Positions 9,878-19,890 of a DNA stretch of 64,000 bases are shown one piece after another. The first letter of the stretch is position 1, and every line of letters begins with the position of its first letter. The notes beneath the pieces were generated by a model. The model was not told the origin of the DNA, made no database searches, and was given only the letters and a program-made list of their open reading frames with translations. The translations under genes and the position numbers were made by a program. Origin of the DNA: Bacteroidota bacterium. Lineage in GTDB: Bacteria > Bacteroidota > Bacteroidia > Chitinophagales > Chitinophagaceae. Location of the stretch: NCBI GenBank assembly GCA_018268105.1, contig JAFDXG010000178.1:1-64000 (forward strand), in the 5' to 3' direction.

Positions 9878-10972
9878 ATGACTGAAAGTGATATTTTAAA
9901 AGCATTGAGTAATGTAATTGAACCCGATCTGGGCAAAGATCTCGTAACACTTAATATGGTGAAAGATATTGTGATTGAAGGAAATACAGTATCATTCACC
10001 GTTGTACTTACTACACCTGCCTGCCCGCTCAAAGACATGATAAAAAATGCATGCATTAATGCGGTGCACCTGATGGTAAATAAAAATGCTGAAGTACATA
10101 TAAAGTTTACAGCTAATACCAATAGCAACAGAATGGACAAGAGCAGCGTGTTGCCGGGTGTAAAAAATATTATTGCCGTAGTGAGTGGTAAAGGTGGCGT
10201 TGGAAAATCTACTATAGCTGCAAATCTTGCACTTGCTTTAGCAGAAGGTGGTGCATCTGTAGGATTGATGGATGCTGATATTTACGGACCGAGTGTGCCC
10301 ATTATGTTTGGATTAAGAGGCGAGCGTCCTTTGATGAAGAATGTTGGCGATAAAGGAGTAATTATTCCTATGGAAAAGTTTGGTATAAAGTTGATGAGTA
10401 TCGGATTGCTTGTCGATGAAAAGCAGGCCGTAGTTTGGCGTGGACCAATGGCAAGCAGTGCTTTGAGGCAATTTATTACTGATGTAGAGTGGGGGGAGCT
10501 TGACTACCTGGTAATTGATATGCCGCCAGGAACAGGGGATATTCACCTTACACTGGTACAAACCGTACCTGTTACCGGGGTAGTGGTGGTTACCACACCG
10601 CAACCTGTAGCATTGGCCGATGCAAAGAAAGCAATTGCAATGTTTGGTCAGGCACAAATTAAAGTGCCGATAATAGGTATTGTGGAAAACATGAGTTGGT
10701 TTACTCCTGCAGAATTGCCTGATAACAGGTACTATATTTTTGGAAAGGAAGGTGGTAAAAAGATGGCTGAAGAATTTGATATACCCCTGCTTGGTCAAAT
10801 ACCATTGGTGCAAGGTATCAGGGAAGGTGGTGATACCGGTGTGCCACTGATGGTAAGTGATGATACCATTACTCAAAAAGCATTCTGGAATATTGCCGGT
10901 AATACTGCAAGAAGTGTTTCCATGCGCAATGCCAAAATGGACCCGACAAAAATAGTAGAGATAGTGGTATAG
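9878..10972 (+). CDS. mrp: Mrp/ApbC-type iron-sulfur cluster carrier ATPase
   Basis: 364 residues: an N-terminal MIP18/DUF59 domain (about 1-90; TPACPLKDMIKNACINAV) and a P-loop ATPase domain with the deviant Walker A VSGKGGVGKST, then DADIYGPSVPIMFG and the Walker B region LVIDMPPGTGDIHL. The family binds and transfers [4Fe-4S] clusters. The C-terminal CxxC found in many relatives is absent here: the place reads ENMSWFTPAELPDNRYYIFG. A TAAATTTG promoter element lies at 9835-9842, 35 bp before the ATG. It is followed by pyrF after a repeat-filled 123-bp spacer, so co-transcription is uncertain. Confidence 0.92.
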   Translation: MTESDILKALSNVIEPDLGKDLVTLNMVKDIVIEGNTVSFTVVLTTPACPLKDMIKNACINAVHLMVNKNAEVHIKFTANTNSNRMDKSSVLPGVKNIIAVVSGKGGVGKSTIAANLALALAEGGASVGLMDADIYGPSVPIMFGLRGERPLMKNVGDKGVIIPMEKFGIKLMSIGLLVDEKQAVVWRGPMASSALRQFITDVEWGELDYLVIDMPPGTGDIHLTLVQTVPVTGVVVVTTPQPVALADAKKAIAMFGQAQIKVPIIGIVENMSWFTPAELPDNRYYIFGKEGGKKMAEEFDIPLLGQIPLVQGIREGGDTGVPLMVSDDTITQKAFWNIAGNTARSVSMRNAKMDPTKIVEIVV

Positions 10973-10974
10973 GT

Positions 10975-11085
10975 ATTAGCTGTATGCTATAAGCTATCAG
11001 CTATGAGTTATAACAATTAATGCATCAATACTTAAAGCTCTAAACCCATAGCCCTCCGCCCAAAGCCCAAAGCTTTAATTTAATA
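10975..11085. repeat. Diverged heptamer tandem repeats between mrp and pyrF
   Basis: The spacer is written in 7-bp units: GCTATAA, GCTATCA, GCTATGA, then a second block with CCAAAGC repeated and looser relatives. Same class as the array at 8981-9113 with different unit sequences. Confidence 0.7.
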
Positions 11086-11095
11086 TTTTCGCCGA

Positions 11096-11899
11096 ATGCA
11101 TAGAAATAGACTTGTTGAAGCCATCAAAAATAAGGGAACATACCTGTGTGTAGGATTGGACAGTGATTTGTCAAAAATTCCAAAACATCTGCATGTACAC
11201 CCCGATCCGGTTTTTGCATTTAATAAAGCAATAATAGATGCTACCCTGGATCATTGTGTGTCATATAAAATCAATACGGCTTTTTATGAAAGCCGGGGAA
11301 TAAAAGGTTGGGAATCGCTTGAAAGAACGGTTGCATATATTCCGGATACTCATTTTAAAATTGCTGATGCTAAGAGAGGGGATATAGGAAATACTTCCAC
11401 ACAATATGCCAAAGCTTTTTTTGAAACGCTCAATTTTGATGCAGTTACCGTCGCGCCCTATATGGGGTCAGACAGTATACAGCCTTTCCTGGAATATGAA
11501 AAAAAATGGACGATTGTTTTGGGGCTTACCTCTAATAAAGGCGCTACTGATTTTGAAATGCAGGAAGCCGGGGGTGAAAAACTTTATGAAAAAGTATTAC
11601 GTACCGTGAGCCACTGGGGTAATCCCGGCAATCTGATGTTTGTAGCAGGTGCTACACAGGCGGAAGAATTTATTAATATTCGACGTATACTGCCGGAACA
11701 TTTTTTACTTGTTCCGGGTGTGGGTTTTCAGGGTGGTAGTCTGAAAGATATTTCTGAAAAGGCAATGAACAAAGATTGCGGAATACTGGTAAATGTTTCC
11801 CGTGCTATAATATTTGCCGGTGAAACCGAAAATTTTGCCGAAGAAGCAAGAGCTATAGCAGCACAGTATCATGAAGAAATGAAACAGTATTTAAGGTAA
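11096..11899 (+). CDS. pyrF: Orotidine 5'-phosphate decarboxylase (type 2)
   Basis: 267 residues, the size of the type-2 (mycobacterial/Bacteroidota) PyrF subfamily. Motifs: CVGLDSDLSKIP near the N terminus, the catalytic DAKRGDIGNTS, TVAPYMGSDSIQPF and the phosphate-binding loop VPGVGFQGG. It decarboxylates OMP to UMP in pyrimidine synthesis. A TATTTTCG element (close to TAnnTTTG) ends about six bases before the ATG at 11096, which would give a nearly leaderless transcript. Single gene unit, followed by a repeat-rich spacer. Confidence 0.93.
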   Translation: MHRNRLVEAIKNKGTYLCVGLDSDLSKIPKHLHVHPDPVFAFNKAIIDATLDHCVSYKINTAFYESRGIKGWESLERTVAYIPDTHFKIADAKRGDIGNTSTQYAKAFFETLNFDAVTVAPYMGSDSIQPFLEYEKKWTIVLGLTSNKGATDFEMQEAGGEKLYEKVLRTVSHWGNPGNLMFVAGATQAEEFINIRRILPEHFLLVPGVGFQGGSLKDISEKAMNKDCGILVNVSRAIIFAGETENFAEEARAIAAQYHEEMKQYLR

Positions 11900-11917
11900 G
11901 CTACCCATATTTTTTTC

Positions 11918-12028
11918 TCACAGATTACACAGATATTCACAGATTATTTTTTCTGTGTAAATCAGTGGCATCCGTGAGAAACCAATTTCTCTCACAGATT
12001 TCGAAGAATATCACAGATTATTTTTTGT
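11918..12028. repeat. CACAGATT-type repeat with imperfect inverted arms
   Basis: The spacer contains four copies of CACAGATT or close variants, and two arms that can pair: TTTCTCACAGATTACACAGA and the complement of TCTGTGTAAATC...CCGTGAGAAA. It lies between convergent pyrF and hom. It resembles low-complexity spacer sequence commonly seen in Bacteroidota genomes (recalled, not searched). Confidence 0.7.
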
Positions 12029-12038
12029 GGCTATGTCT

Positions 12039-13295
12039 CTAATCCATTATTCCTGCCAGCTCAAGGCTTTTCTTTTTCAACTTTCTTATTTCAATGTCTT
12101 CAATAATGGCATCGGGAGCAAGAATAAGGGAAACATTGTTTTCTTTCCACCAGTTGTTTTCTTTCAGTTCTTTAAAGGGTAATACGCCAACAAGATATTT
12201 GCGTTCGCCTGCGTGCCATTCTTCTATCCACTCAAATTTTTCACGGGGGATAGTTTTCCATTCATCAAAGCTTACATAAGTGCGTACATAAAAATCATTT
12301 GTAAGTTGCTGGGGTTGGTGGTGATATAATTTTTTGTATTCATAACGATAATCGTAACGCAATGCAGATATATCACTCAAAACCGCAGATGCAGTAGGAA
12401 AGCTACCGGCGCCTTTACCGTAAAAAAACTGTTTGTCAGCAAAAGAAGTTTCAATGACAACACCGTTAAATTCATTTTTTACAAATGCCAGCGGGTCATC
12501 ATGTTTTACAAACTGCGGAAGAACAAATGCCGCCACCTTTCCATTATGCAGTTTCTTCGCCTGCGCTACCAGTTTAATTTCAAAGTTTTTTTCTTTTGCT
12601 ATAGCAGCATCGGTAAGTTTGATGTGCTGTATGCCATTAAATACAATGTGCTCTGGTTTCTCAACTATACCGTAGGCATGTGTGAGGAGGAAAGTCCATT
12701 TATTTAATGCATCCCATCCGTCAACGTCAAGAGTGGGATCCACTTCTGCAAAACCCAGTTGCTGGGCAAGTATTAAAGCCTGTTTGAAGTCAAGCTTATC
12801 TTCAAACATTTTAGTAAGGATAAAATTTGTTGAGCCATTTACTATAGCACGGATGGAATGCAGCAGATCATTGTCATAATATTCTTCGAGATTTCTGATT
12901 ACCGGTATTGATGCACAGGCTGCAGATTCGCATAAGAAAGGCTGATTGTATTTTTTTTGAAGTTCCAGTATTTCCGGTAAATGCTCTGCTATCATTTTTT
13001 TGCTGGCGCTAACTACTGCTTTCCCATTTTTTAAAGCAGTAGAAATGATTTCGAATGCCGGTTCTGATTCATTAATCACTTCTACTATCACATTAATTTC
13101 CGGATCATTTAAAAGGTTATCGCGGTCGGTTGTAAATAAGTTATCCGGTGCATTTCTTTTTTTGCCGGCATGTTTTATGCAAACTTTTTTGATGGTAGCT
13201 CTTAATGATGGAGTTTGTTCCAGTACTTTGTACAATCCTTCACCCACTACACCAAAACCAAATAAACCGATATTCAACTGTTTATGTGCTTCCAT
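12039..13295 (-). CDS. hom: Homoserine dehydrogenase, monofunctional
   Basis: 418 residues without an aspartokinase domain. The nucleotide-binding motif is GLFGFGVVGEGLYKVL near residues 10-25; the catalytic/substrate region reads IVNGSTNFILTKM and FAEVDPTLDVDGWDALNKWT. It reduces aspartate semialdehyde to homoserine, the branch point to methionine and threonine. About 80 C-terminal residues lie beyond the core; I do not see a convincing ACT signature there. It starts 4 bp after metX stops, the last gene of metY-metX-hom, so supply of homoserine is tied to the SAM-controlled methionine branch. Confidence 0.92.
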   Translation of the reverse strand: MEAHKQLNIGLFGFGVVGEGLYKVLEQTPSLRATIKKVCIKHAGKKRNAPDNLFTTDRDNLLNDPEINVIVEVINESEPAFEIISTALKNGKAVVSASKKMIAEHLPEILELQKKYNQPFLCESAACASIPVIRNLEEYYDNDLLHSIRAIVNGSTNFILTKMFEDKLDFKQALILAQQLGFAEVDPTLDVDGWDALNKWTFLLTHAYGIVEKPEHIVFNGIQHIKLTDAAIAKEKNFEIKLVAQAKKLHNGKVAAFVLPQFVKHDDPLAFVKNEFNGVVIETSFADKQFFYGKGAGSFPTASAVLSDISALRYDYRYEYKKLYHHQPQQLTNDFYVRTYVSFDEWKTIPREKFEWIEEWHAGERKYLVGVLPFKELKENNWWKENNVSLILAPDAIIEDIEIRKLKKKSLELAGIMD

Positions 13296-13299
13296 ATTT

Positions 13300-14364
13300 T
13301 TAATTTACTATTTTTAAATAACGCTTGCTTTCTTCATGGACAAACCCGGTTATAATCGTTTCAATTTTATCATATTCAAGTAAAAATCCATCGTGCCCGT
13401 AAAGTGAATTAATGAGTTCATAACTGGCGCCGGGAACCAAGTTTGCAATCAGCTTTTGTTCTTCCGGGGGAAAAAGCAAATCATTACTTATACCAATTAC
13501 CAGTGTTTTTGCTTTTATGCGCTGCAATGCCTGGGCCACTGATCCTCTTCCGCGGCCAAGATCGTGGGCATCCATTGCTTGTCCAAGCCGGTAATAACTA
13601 AAGGCATTAAACCGCTTTGCCAGTTTTTCACCCTGGTAGCGTTGGTAGCTTTCTGCTGCTTCACCACCAAAATGATGTGCAACCGGCCAGGCTGTTTTTT
13701 TATCCCGTGGCTGAGTCAGGTTATAAGTATCGTAATTTCGGTAGCTTAGTAATGCAATACTTCGGGCAGCTTTCATCCCCTGAATACCGGCTTCCTGGTT
13801 TTTTTCTTTCCAGGTGTCATCGGTTTCGATACACATACGTTGCGAAGCATTGAGTGCAATACCCCATGGTGAATGTTGTGCATTCGTGGCAAGTGCTATT
13901 ATATGTTCAAACAATAGTGGCTCTTCAACTGCCCATTCCAGCAGTTGCTGCCCACCCATAGATCCGCCAATACCGATATAAACTTTTTCAATACCAAGTG
14001 CATTTTTTAAATGCTGATAAGCACGTATCATATCTCTTGTGGTAAACATCGGGAAATCATGATACCATCTTTCTCCGGTTTGAACGTTTATTTCAAGTGG
14101 CCCTATACTGCCATAGCAACTTCCCGGCATATTCACGCATATTATGAAATAAGTGGCGGGATCAAAGAGTCTGCCTTCTCCTACCAATCCCGGCCACCAA
14201 TCTGCAGGATTGCTATTAGCTGTGAGCGCATGAAAAACCCAAACTACATTATCCTTTTTGGCATTAAGCTTACCCAAAGTAGTATAAGCTAAATGATATT
14301 CTGGTAATATAGTACCATTCTCCAGTGTAAATGATTCTTTATGTTCAAAAACTTCAGTTGCCAT
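13300..14364 (-). CDS. metX: Homoserine O-acetyltransferase
   Basis: 354 residues, alpha/beta-hydrolase fold. The nucleophile elbow GGSMGGQQLLEWAV carries the catalytic Ser; the oxyanion region HALTANSNPADWWPG is near residue 45-60; the C-terminal Asp/His elements are in GISNDLLFPPEEQ and LYGHDGFLLEYD. It transfers acetyl from acetyl-CoA to homoserine (some family members use succinyl-CoA; specificity is not certain from sequence). Middle gene of metY-metX-hom. The metY-metX spacer is 147 bp and filled with heptamer repeats, while metX-hom is almost contiguous. Confidence 0.92.
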   Translation of the reverse strand: MATEVFEHKESFTLENGTILPEYHLAYTTLGKLNAKKDNVVWVFHALTANSNPADWWPGLVGEGRLFDPATYFIICVNMPGSCYGSIGPLEINVQTGERWYHDFPMFTTRDMIRAYQHLKNALGIEKVYIGIGGSMGGQQLLEWAVEEPLLFEHIIALATNAQHSPWGIALNASQRMCIETDDTWKEKNQEAGIQGMKAARSIALLSYRNYDTYNLTQPRDKKTAWPVAHHFGGEAAESYQRYQGEKLAKRFNAFSYYRLGQAMDAHDLGRGRGSVAQALQRIKAKTLVIGISNDLLFPPEEQKLIANLVPGASYELINSLYGHDGFLLEYDKIETIITGFVHEESKRYLKIVN

Positions 14365-14377
14365 GCTGTTGTTTATC

Positions 14378-14511
14378 GTTACGGGTTTGGGGTTTATGGT
14401 TTTGGGTTTCAGGTTACTGGTTTCGAGTTTCTAATTCACATATCACCTCTCACGTTTTAAACTCAGATTACTAATCACTGACCACTAACCACTGATTTCT
14501 TCTCTCATTCC
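14378..14511. repeat. Diverged heptamer repeats between metX and metY
   Basis: Two blocks keep a clear 7-bp period: GGGTTTG, GGGTTTA, TGGTTTT, GGGTTTC and so on at about 14383-14432, and ACTAATC, ACTGACC, ACTAACC, ACTGATT at about 14469-14497. It separates two genes of one operon. Confidence 0.75.
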
Positions 14512-16250
<1,739 letters not shown>

Positions 16251-16282
16251 AAAAAAACTCTTCCAACAGGTCATCGGAAGAG
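16251..16282 (-). terminator. Riboswitch expression platform: intrinsic terminator
   Basis: On the minus strand CTCTTCC (16264-16258 complement region 16276-16282) pairs across an 11-nt loop with GGAAGAG and is followed directly by seven T. It lies about 45 bases after the SAM-I aptamer. GAAGA just after the P1 3' strand can pair with TCTTC of the terminator arm, a plausible antiterminator. Confidence 0.85.
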
Positions 16283-16326
16283 CTTAATATATTATTGAAA
16301 GGAAATAATACAGGCTGGTCTTCTGA

Positions 16327-16444
16327 CTTATCTGTCACGCTTGCTGCGTGATGGAGTTGGCACCTTTCCCCATACCGCTGTTTTGCGGTACGGAACAGGT
16401 TGTCAAGGCTTCATTGGGCCAGTCCCTCAGCCTTTCTTGATAAG
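16327..16444 (-). promoter_or_regulatory. SAM-I (S-box) riboswitch aptamer
   Basis: Reading the minus strand, P1 is CTTATC (16444-16439) paired with GATAAG (16332-16327). The conserved S-box core follows: AAGAAAGGCTGAGGGACTGG, then CCAATGAAGCCTTGACAACC, a GTACCGC/GCGGTAT helix, and GGAAAGGTGCCAACTCC. These are the invariant internal-loop and pseudoknot segments of the family. SAM binding stabilises P1 and favours the downstream terminator, so methionine synthesis stops when SAM is plentiful. The next minus-strand gene is metY. Confidence 0.95.
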
Positions 16445-16465
16445 CGATTTTTTAAAGAACTGACG

Positions 16466-16498
16466 CAAAGGTAATAGTTAAATTGATAAAATTTCAAA
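16466..16498 (-). promoter_or_regulatory. Bacteroidota-type promoter for the riboswitch-metY unit
   Basis: On the minus strand TTTG at 16498-16495 and TACCTTTG at 16473-16466 are separated by 21 bp, matching the Bacteroidota -33/-7 pattern TTTG ... TAnnTTTG. Transcription would start near 16460, about 15 bases before the P1 strand of the aptamer. Confidence 0.65.
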
Positions 16499-16538
16499 AA
16501 AAAAATTACAAGTAATTAAAATTTAAAATTATTGTCCC

Positions 16539-16650
16539 TATCTTTGTCCACCAGTTTAGTAGAGTAATAAAAATTCGCTTTGATGGTACTAAGAAATACA
16601 TGTATGTGTTGTTGGCAATCAGGTATCAGGTATCAGGTATCAGGTAGAAA
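16539..16650 (+). promoter_or_regulatory. Probable cysH promoter and leader with GGTATCA heptamers
   Basis: TATCTTTG at 16539-16546 fits the -7 element TAnnTTTG; no exact -33 TTTG is seen upstream. The resulting leader of roughly 150 bases contains three to four tandem copies of GGTATCA at 16620-16647. No known riboswitch or operator is recognised in it. Confidence 0.5.
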
Positions 16651-16707
16651 TTGTTGAGAACCTGGAACCGGGTGTTAATAACAAAAAAATACTTACCATC
16701 AACTTAA

Positions 16708-17445
16708 GTGAATATGACTCATACAGATCCACAAAGCGAAATTCAAAAGGTTTCGTCGTTAATACAGGGAACAAAGGATATAGCACAAAGCTTGTTCAAT
16801 ATAGCAAAACAATTTCCCGGGCAGGTAGTTTTTTCCACAAGTTTCAGTTGGGAAGATCAGATTATTTCTCACATTATATTCAGCGAAAACCTGGATATAG
16901 AGGTATTTACTTTAGATACGGGTCGCCTGTTTCCTGAAACTTATTCTACCTGGAGCCGCACACTCGAAAAATACAATCACAAAATTACAGCCTATTATCC
17001 CGATGCCGTTTCATTGCAGCAATTTGTAGCTGAAAAAGGTCCCAATAGTTTTTATGAATCAGTGGAAAACAGAAAACAATGCTGCCATATCCGTAAAGTA
17101 GAACCCCTTCAGCGTGCTTTAAAAGAGAAAAAAGTATGGATTACAGGAATCCGCGCAGCACATTCTCCCAACAGGCATGATATGAAACCTCTTGAGTATG
17201 ATGAAGTAAATAAGGTTGTAAAGTTTCATCCCCTGCTCAATTGGACTACAGATGAAGTGACCGGATTTATCAACGATAATAATATACCCTACAATCCATT
17301 GCATGATAAAGGTTTTGTAAGCATCGGCTGTGCGCCCTGTACCAGGGGAATACGCCCGGGAGAAGATTTTCGTGCAGGAAGATGGTGGTGGGAAGATGCA
17401 GCCAATAAAGAATGTGGATTGCATGTGCATGAATCAGCAGGTTAA
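16708..17445 (+). CDS. cysH: Assimilatory adenylyl-sulfate (APS) reductase
   Basis: 245 residues of the PAPS/APS reductase family. The cysteine pairs that bind a [4Fe-4S] cluster are all present (Cys125-Cys126 in RKQCCHIRK; Cys208 and Cys211 in GCAPCTR), and the catalytic Cys236 is in ECGLH. Iron-sulfur members reduce APS directly to sulfite with thioredoxin, which fits the absence of an APS kinase (cysC) in this operon. First gene of cysH-cysD-cysN-cobA-cysJ-cysI-fusion. The start ATG at 16708 is followed by a second Met codon two residues later; either may be used. Confidence 0.93.
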   Translation: MNMTHTDPQSEIQKVSSLIQGTKDIAQSLFNIAKQFPGQVVFSTSFSWEDQIISHIIFSENLDIEVFTLDTGRLFPETYSTWSRTLEKYNHKITAYYPDAVSLQQFVAEKGPNSFYESVENRKQCCHIRKVEPLQRALKEKKVWITGIRAAHSPNRHDMKPLEYDEVNKVVKFHPLLNWTTDEVTGFINDNNIPYNPLHDKGFVSIGCAPCTRGIRPGEDFRAGRWWWEDAANKECGLHVHESAG

Positions 17446-17455
17446 GAGATAATAA

Positions 17456-17495
17456 AAAGGTATTTATAGTTTATTGTTTACGGTTAATAGTGAGG
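17456..17495. repeat. Short diverged heptamer repeat in the cysH-cysD spacer
   Basis: GTTTATT, GTTTACG, GTTAATA, GTGAGGA: a 7-bp period in the 104-bp spacer. Confidence 0.55.
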
Positions 17496-17549
17496 AGTAT
17501 AATAAATTAACGATTCTAACTTCAAACTATAAACCAAAAATTTTGAAAA

Positions 17550-18458
17550 ATGGGTTTACATCATTTAGATTATTTAGACGAACTGGAATCGGAGTCCATT
17601 CATATCTTCCGGGAAGTAGCAGGACAGTTTGAAAAACCTGCATTATTGTTTAGCGGGGGTAAGGATTCCATTGTGCTGGTACATCTGGCCTTAAAAGCAT
17701 TTCGTCCCGGGAAGTTTCCTTTTCCTTTAGTGCATATTGACACCGGGCATAATTTCCCGGAAGCGCTGGAGTTTCGCGATAGCCTGGTAAAAACTATTGA
17801 CGAAAAGCTAATCGTTAGTAAAGTAGAAGATACCATAAAAGAAAGAAGACTCACTGAACAAAAAGGAAAATTTGCCAGCCGTAATCAATTGCAGACCTAT
17901 ACTTTGCTGGATACTATTGAGGAAAACGGATTTGATGCCTGCATCGGAGGTGCAAGAAGAGACGAAGAAAAGGCGAGAGCTAAGGAAAGAATCTTTTCTG
18001 TGCGCGATGAGTTTGGACAATGGGATCCCAAGCGCCAGCGTCCTGAACTATGGAATATCTATAATGGCAAGATTAATAAAGGAGAAAATGTTCGCGTTTT
18101 CCCAATAAGTAACTGGACAGAACTGGATATTTGGAACTATATACGCCGAGAAAAAATTGATCTTCCTTCAATATACTTTGCTCACAATCGGGAAGTGCTG
18201 GAATATGATGGACAGTATGTAGCAGTATCAGGCTTCATTCGTATTGATGAAACAGATATTATCATCAACAAAAAAGTGCGTTACCGCACTGTTGGAGATA
18301 TGACTTGCACCGCGGCAGTTGCCTCCAATGCTTCTACTATTGATGATATCATTAATGAAATCACCGCTACCAAAACCAGTGAACGTGGTGAAACAAGGAT
18401 TGATGATAAAGTATCTGAGGCTGCAATGGAAGACAGAAAAAAGAACGGGTATTTCTGA
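17550..18458 (+). CDS. cysD: Sulfate adenylyltransferase subunit 2 (ATP sulfurylase, small subunit)
   Basis: 302 residues, full length. The PP-loop SGGKDS is at 35-40, with IGGARRDEEKARAKERIFSVRD and VFPISNWTELDIWNYI downstream; the C terminus ends in KKNGYF as is usual. It adenylates sulfate to APS in a complex with the GTPase CysN, which lies 87 bp downstream. Second gene of the assimilation operon. Confidence 0.95.
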   Translation: MGLHHLDYLDELESESIHIFREVAGQFEKPALLFSGGKDSIVLVHLALKAFRPGKFPFPLVHIDTGHNFPEALEFRDSLVKTIDEKLIVSKVEDTIKERRLTEQKGKFASRNQLQTYTLLDTIEENGFDACIGGARRDEEKARAKERIFSVRDEFGQWDPKRQRPELWNIYNGKINKGENVRVFPISNWTELDIWNYIRREKIDLPSIYFAHNREVLEYDGQYVAVSGFIRIDETDIIINKKVRYRTVGDMTCTAAVASNASTIDDIINEITATKTSERGETRIDDKVSEAAMEDRKKNGYF

Positions 18459-18545
18459 TGATGAAGCGGCAGACTGTGGGTAATGGGCTGTGAGCAGAGT
18501 GCAAAATGTATCAAGACAAATATTTAATAAAAAATAAACTTACTA

Positions 18546-19790
18546 ATGGATATACTAAGATTTATAACTGCAGGTAGCGTTGATGATGGAAAGAGCACGC
18601 TGATTGGTCGTTTGTTATATGATAGTAAAAGTATCATGATAGATCAGTTGGAGGCCATTGAAAAGCAAACAAAAAACCGGGAGGCAGGTGAGATTGACCT
18701 TGCCTTGCTTACTGATGGTTTGCGTGCAGAAAGGGAACAGGGTATTACGATTGATGTGGCCTATAAATATTTTTCAACACCCAAACGTAAATTTATTATC
18801 GCCGATGCCCCGGGTCATATTCAATACACAAGAAATATGGTAACCGGAGCCTCTAATTCTGATTTGATCATTATACTTATAGATGCAAGAAGCGGAGTGG
18901 TTGAACAAACACGCCGGCATTCTATCATTGCTTCATTGCTTAATATGCCGCAGGTGATTGTGGCAGTGAATAAAATGGATCTGGTAGATTATTCTCAGGA
19001 TGTTTATAACAATATAGTTATTGAATATGCCGAGCTGGCAAAAGCATTGAATTTAAATGATGTTAGCTATATTCCTATCAGTGCTTTGAAAGGCGATAAT
19101 ATTGTTGAAAAATCTTCTTCATTTACGTGGTACGATGGGGATTCTTTGCTTCACCTGCTTGAAAATGTTGAAGTAGAAAAAGCTGTCAATTTAGAAAAAG
19201 CACGTTTCCCCATTCAATATGTAATTCGTCCTCAAACTGAAGCACTTCACGATTACAGGGGGTATGCAGGAAAAATTACCAGTGGAATTTTCAGGAGGGG
19301 GGATAAGGTTGCTGTATTGCCTTCTGGATTACATTCTGTTATTAAGAATATAGAAGTTGACGGTGGACGCCAGGTGGAGGAAGCTTTTGCTCCTCAGTCA
19401 ATAGTACTCCACCTCGAAGATGATATTGATATCAGCCGGGGAGATGTAATAGTGCAGTCTAATGAAGTGCCTGAAACTACGAAAGAACTGGAAGTGCTTC
19501 TGTGCTGGATGGATAACAAGCCGCTTGTAGCCGGTAATAAGTATTTATTGCAAATGAATAGTACAAGAGTAAGAAGTGTAATTAAAGATATAGAGTTTAA
19601 GCTGGATGTAAATTCTCTTGAAAAGCATCCTGCTCCCGAGAAAGTTGGTCTCAACGATATTGTAAAAGCAGTAATTAAAACCTCGCAACCGGTTGTGCAT
19701 GACAGTTACAAGGCATTGAGGACGAGTGGTGGTGCAATTTTAATAGATGAAACCAGCAATGTAACAGTTGGTGCCTGTATGATACAGTAA
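18546..19790 (+). CDS. cysN: Sulfate adenylyltransferase subunit 1 (GTPase)
   Basis: 414 residues, an EF-Tu-like GTPase: P-loop AGSVDDGKST (9-18), switch II DAPGH, NKMD and a Ser-Ala-Leu G5 motif, followed by two beta-barrel domains. GTP hydrolysis drives APS formation by CysD. It is shorter than CysNC fusions and carries no APS kinase domain, in agreement with a direct APS reductase. It starts very close to the N-terminal P-loop, as in other Bacteroidota CysN proteins. Confidence 0.95.
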   Translation: MDILRFITAGSVDDGKSTLIGRLLYDSKSIMIDQLEAIEKQTKNREAGEIDLALLTDGLRAEREQGITIDVAYKYFSTPKRKFIIADAPGHIQYTRNMVTGASNSDLIIILIDARSGVVEQTRRHSIIASLLNMPQVIVAVNKMDLVDYSQDVYNNIVIEYAELAKALNLNDVSYIPISALKGDNIVEKSSSFTWYDGDSLLHLLENVEVEKAVNLEKARFPIQYVIRPQTEALHDYRGYAGKITSGIFRRGDKVAVLPSGLHSVIKNIEVDGGRQVEEAFAPQSIVLHLEDDIDISRGDVIVQSNEVPETTKELEVLLCWMDNKPLVAGNKYLLQMNSTRVRSVIKDIEFKLDVNSLEKHPAPEKVGLNDIVKAVIKTSQPVVHDSYKALRTSGGAILIDETSNVTVGACMIQ

Positions 19791-19890
19791 AGGGATAAGA
19801 TAGAATGAATGTAATAAGAATATAAGGGTCTTTGTAAGTCATTAGTAGCATAGTTAGTATATCTAATATCTCAGAAAACTAATAAAATAA

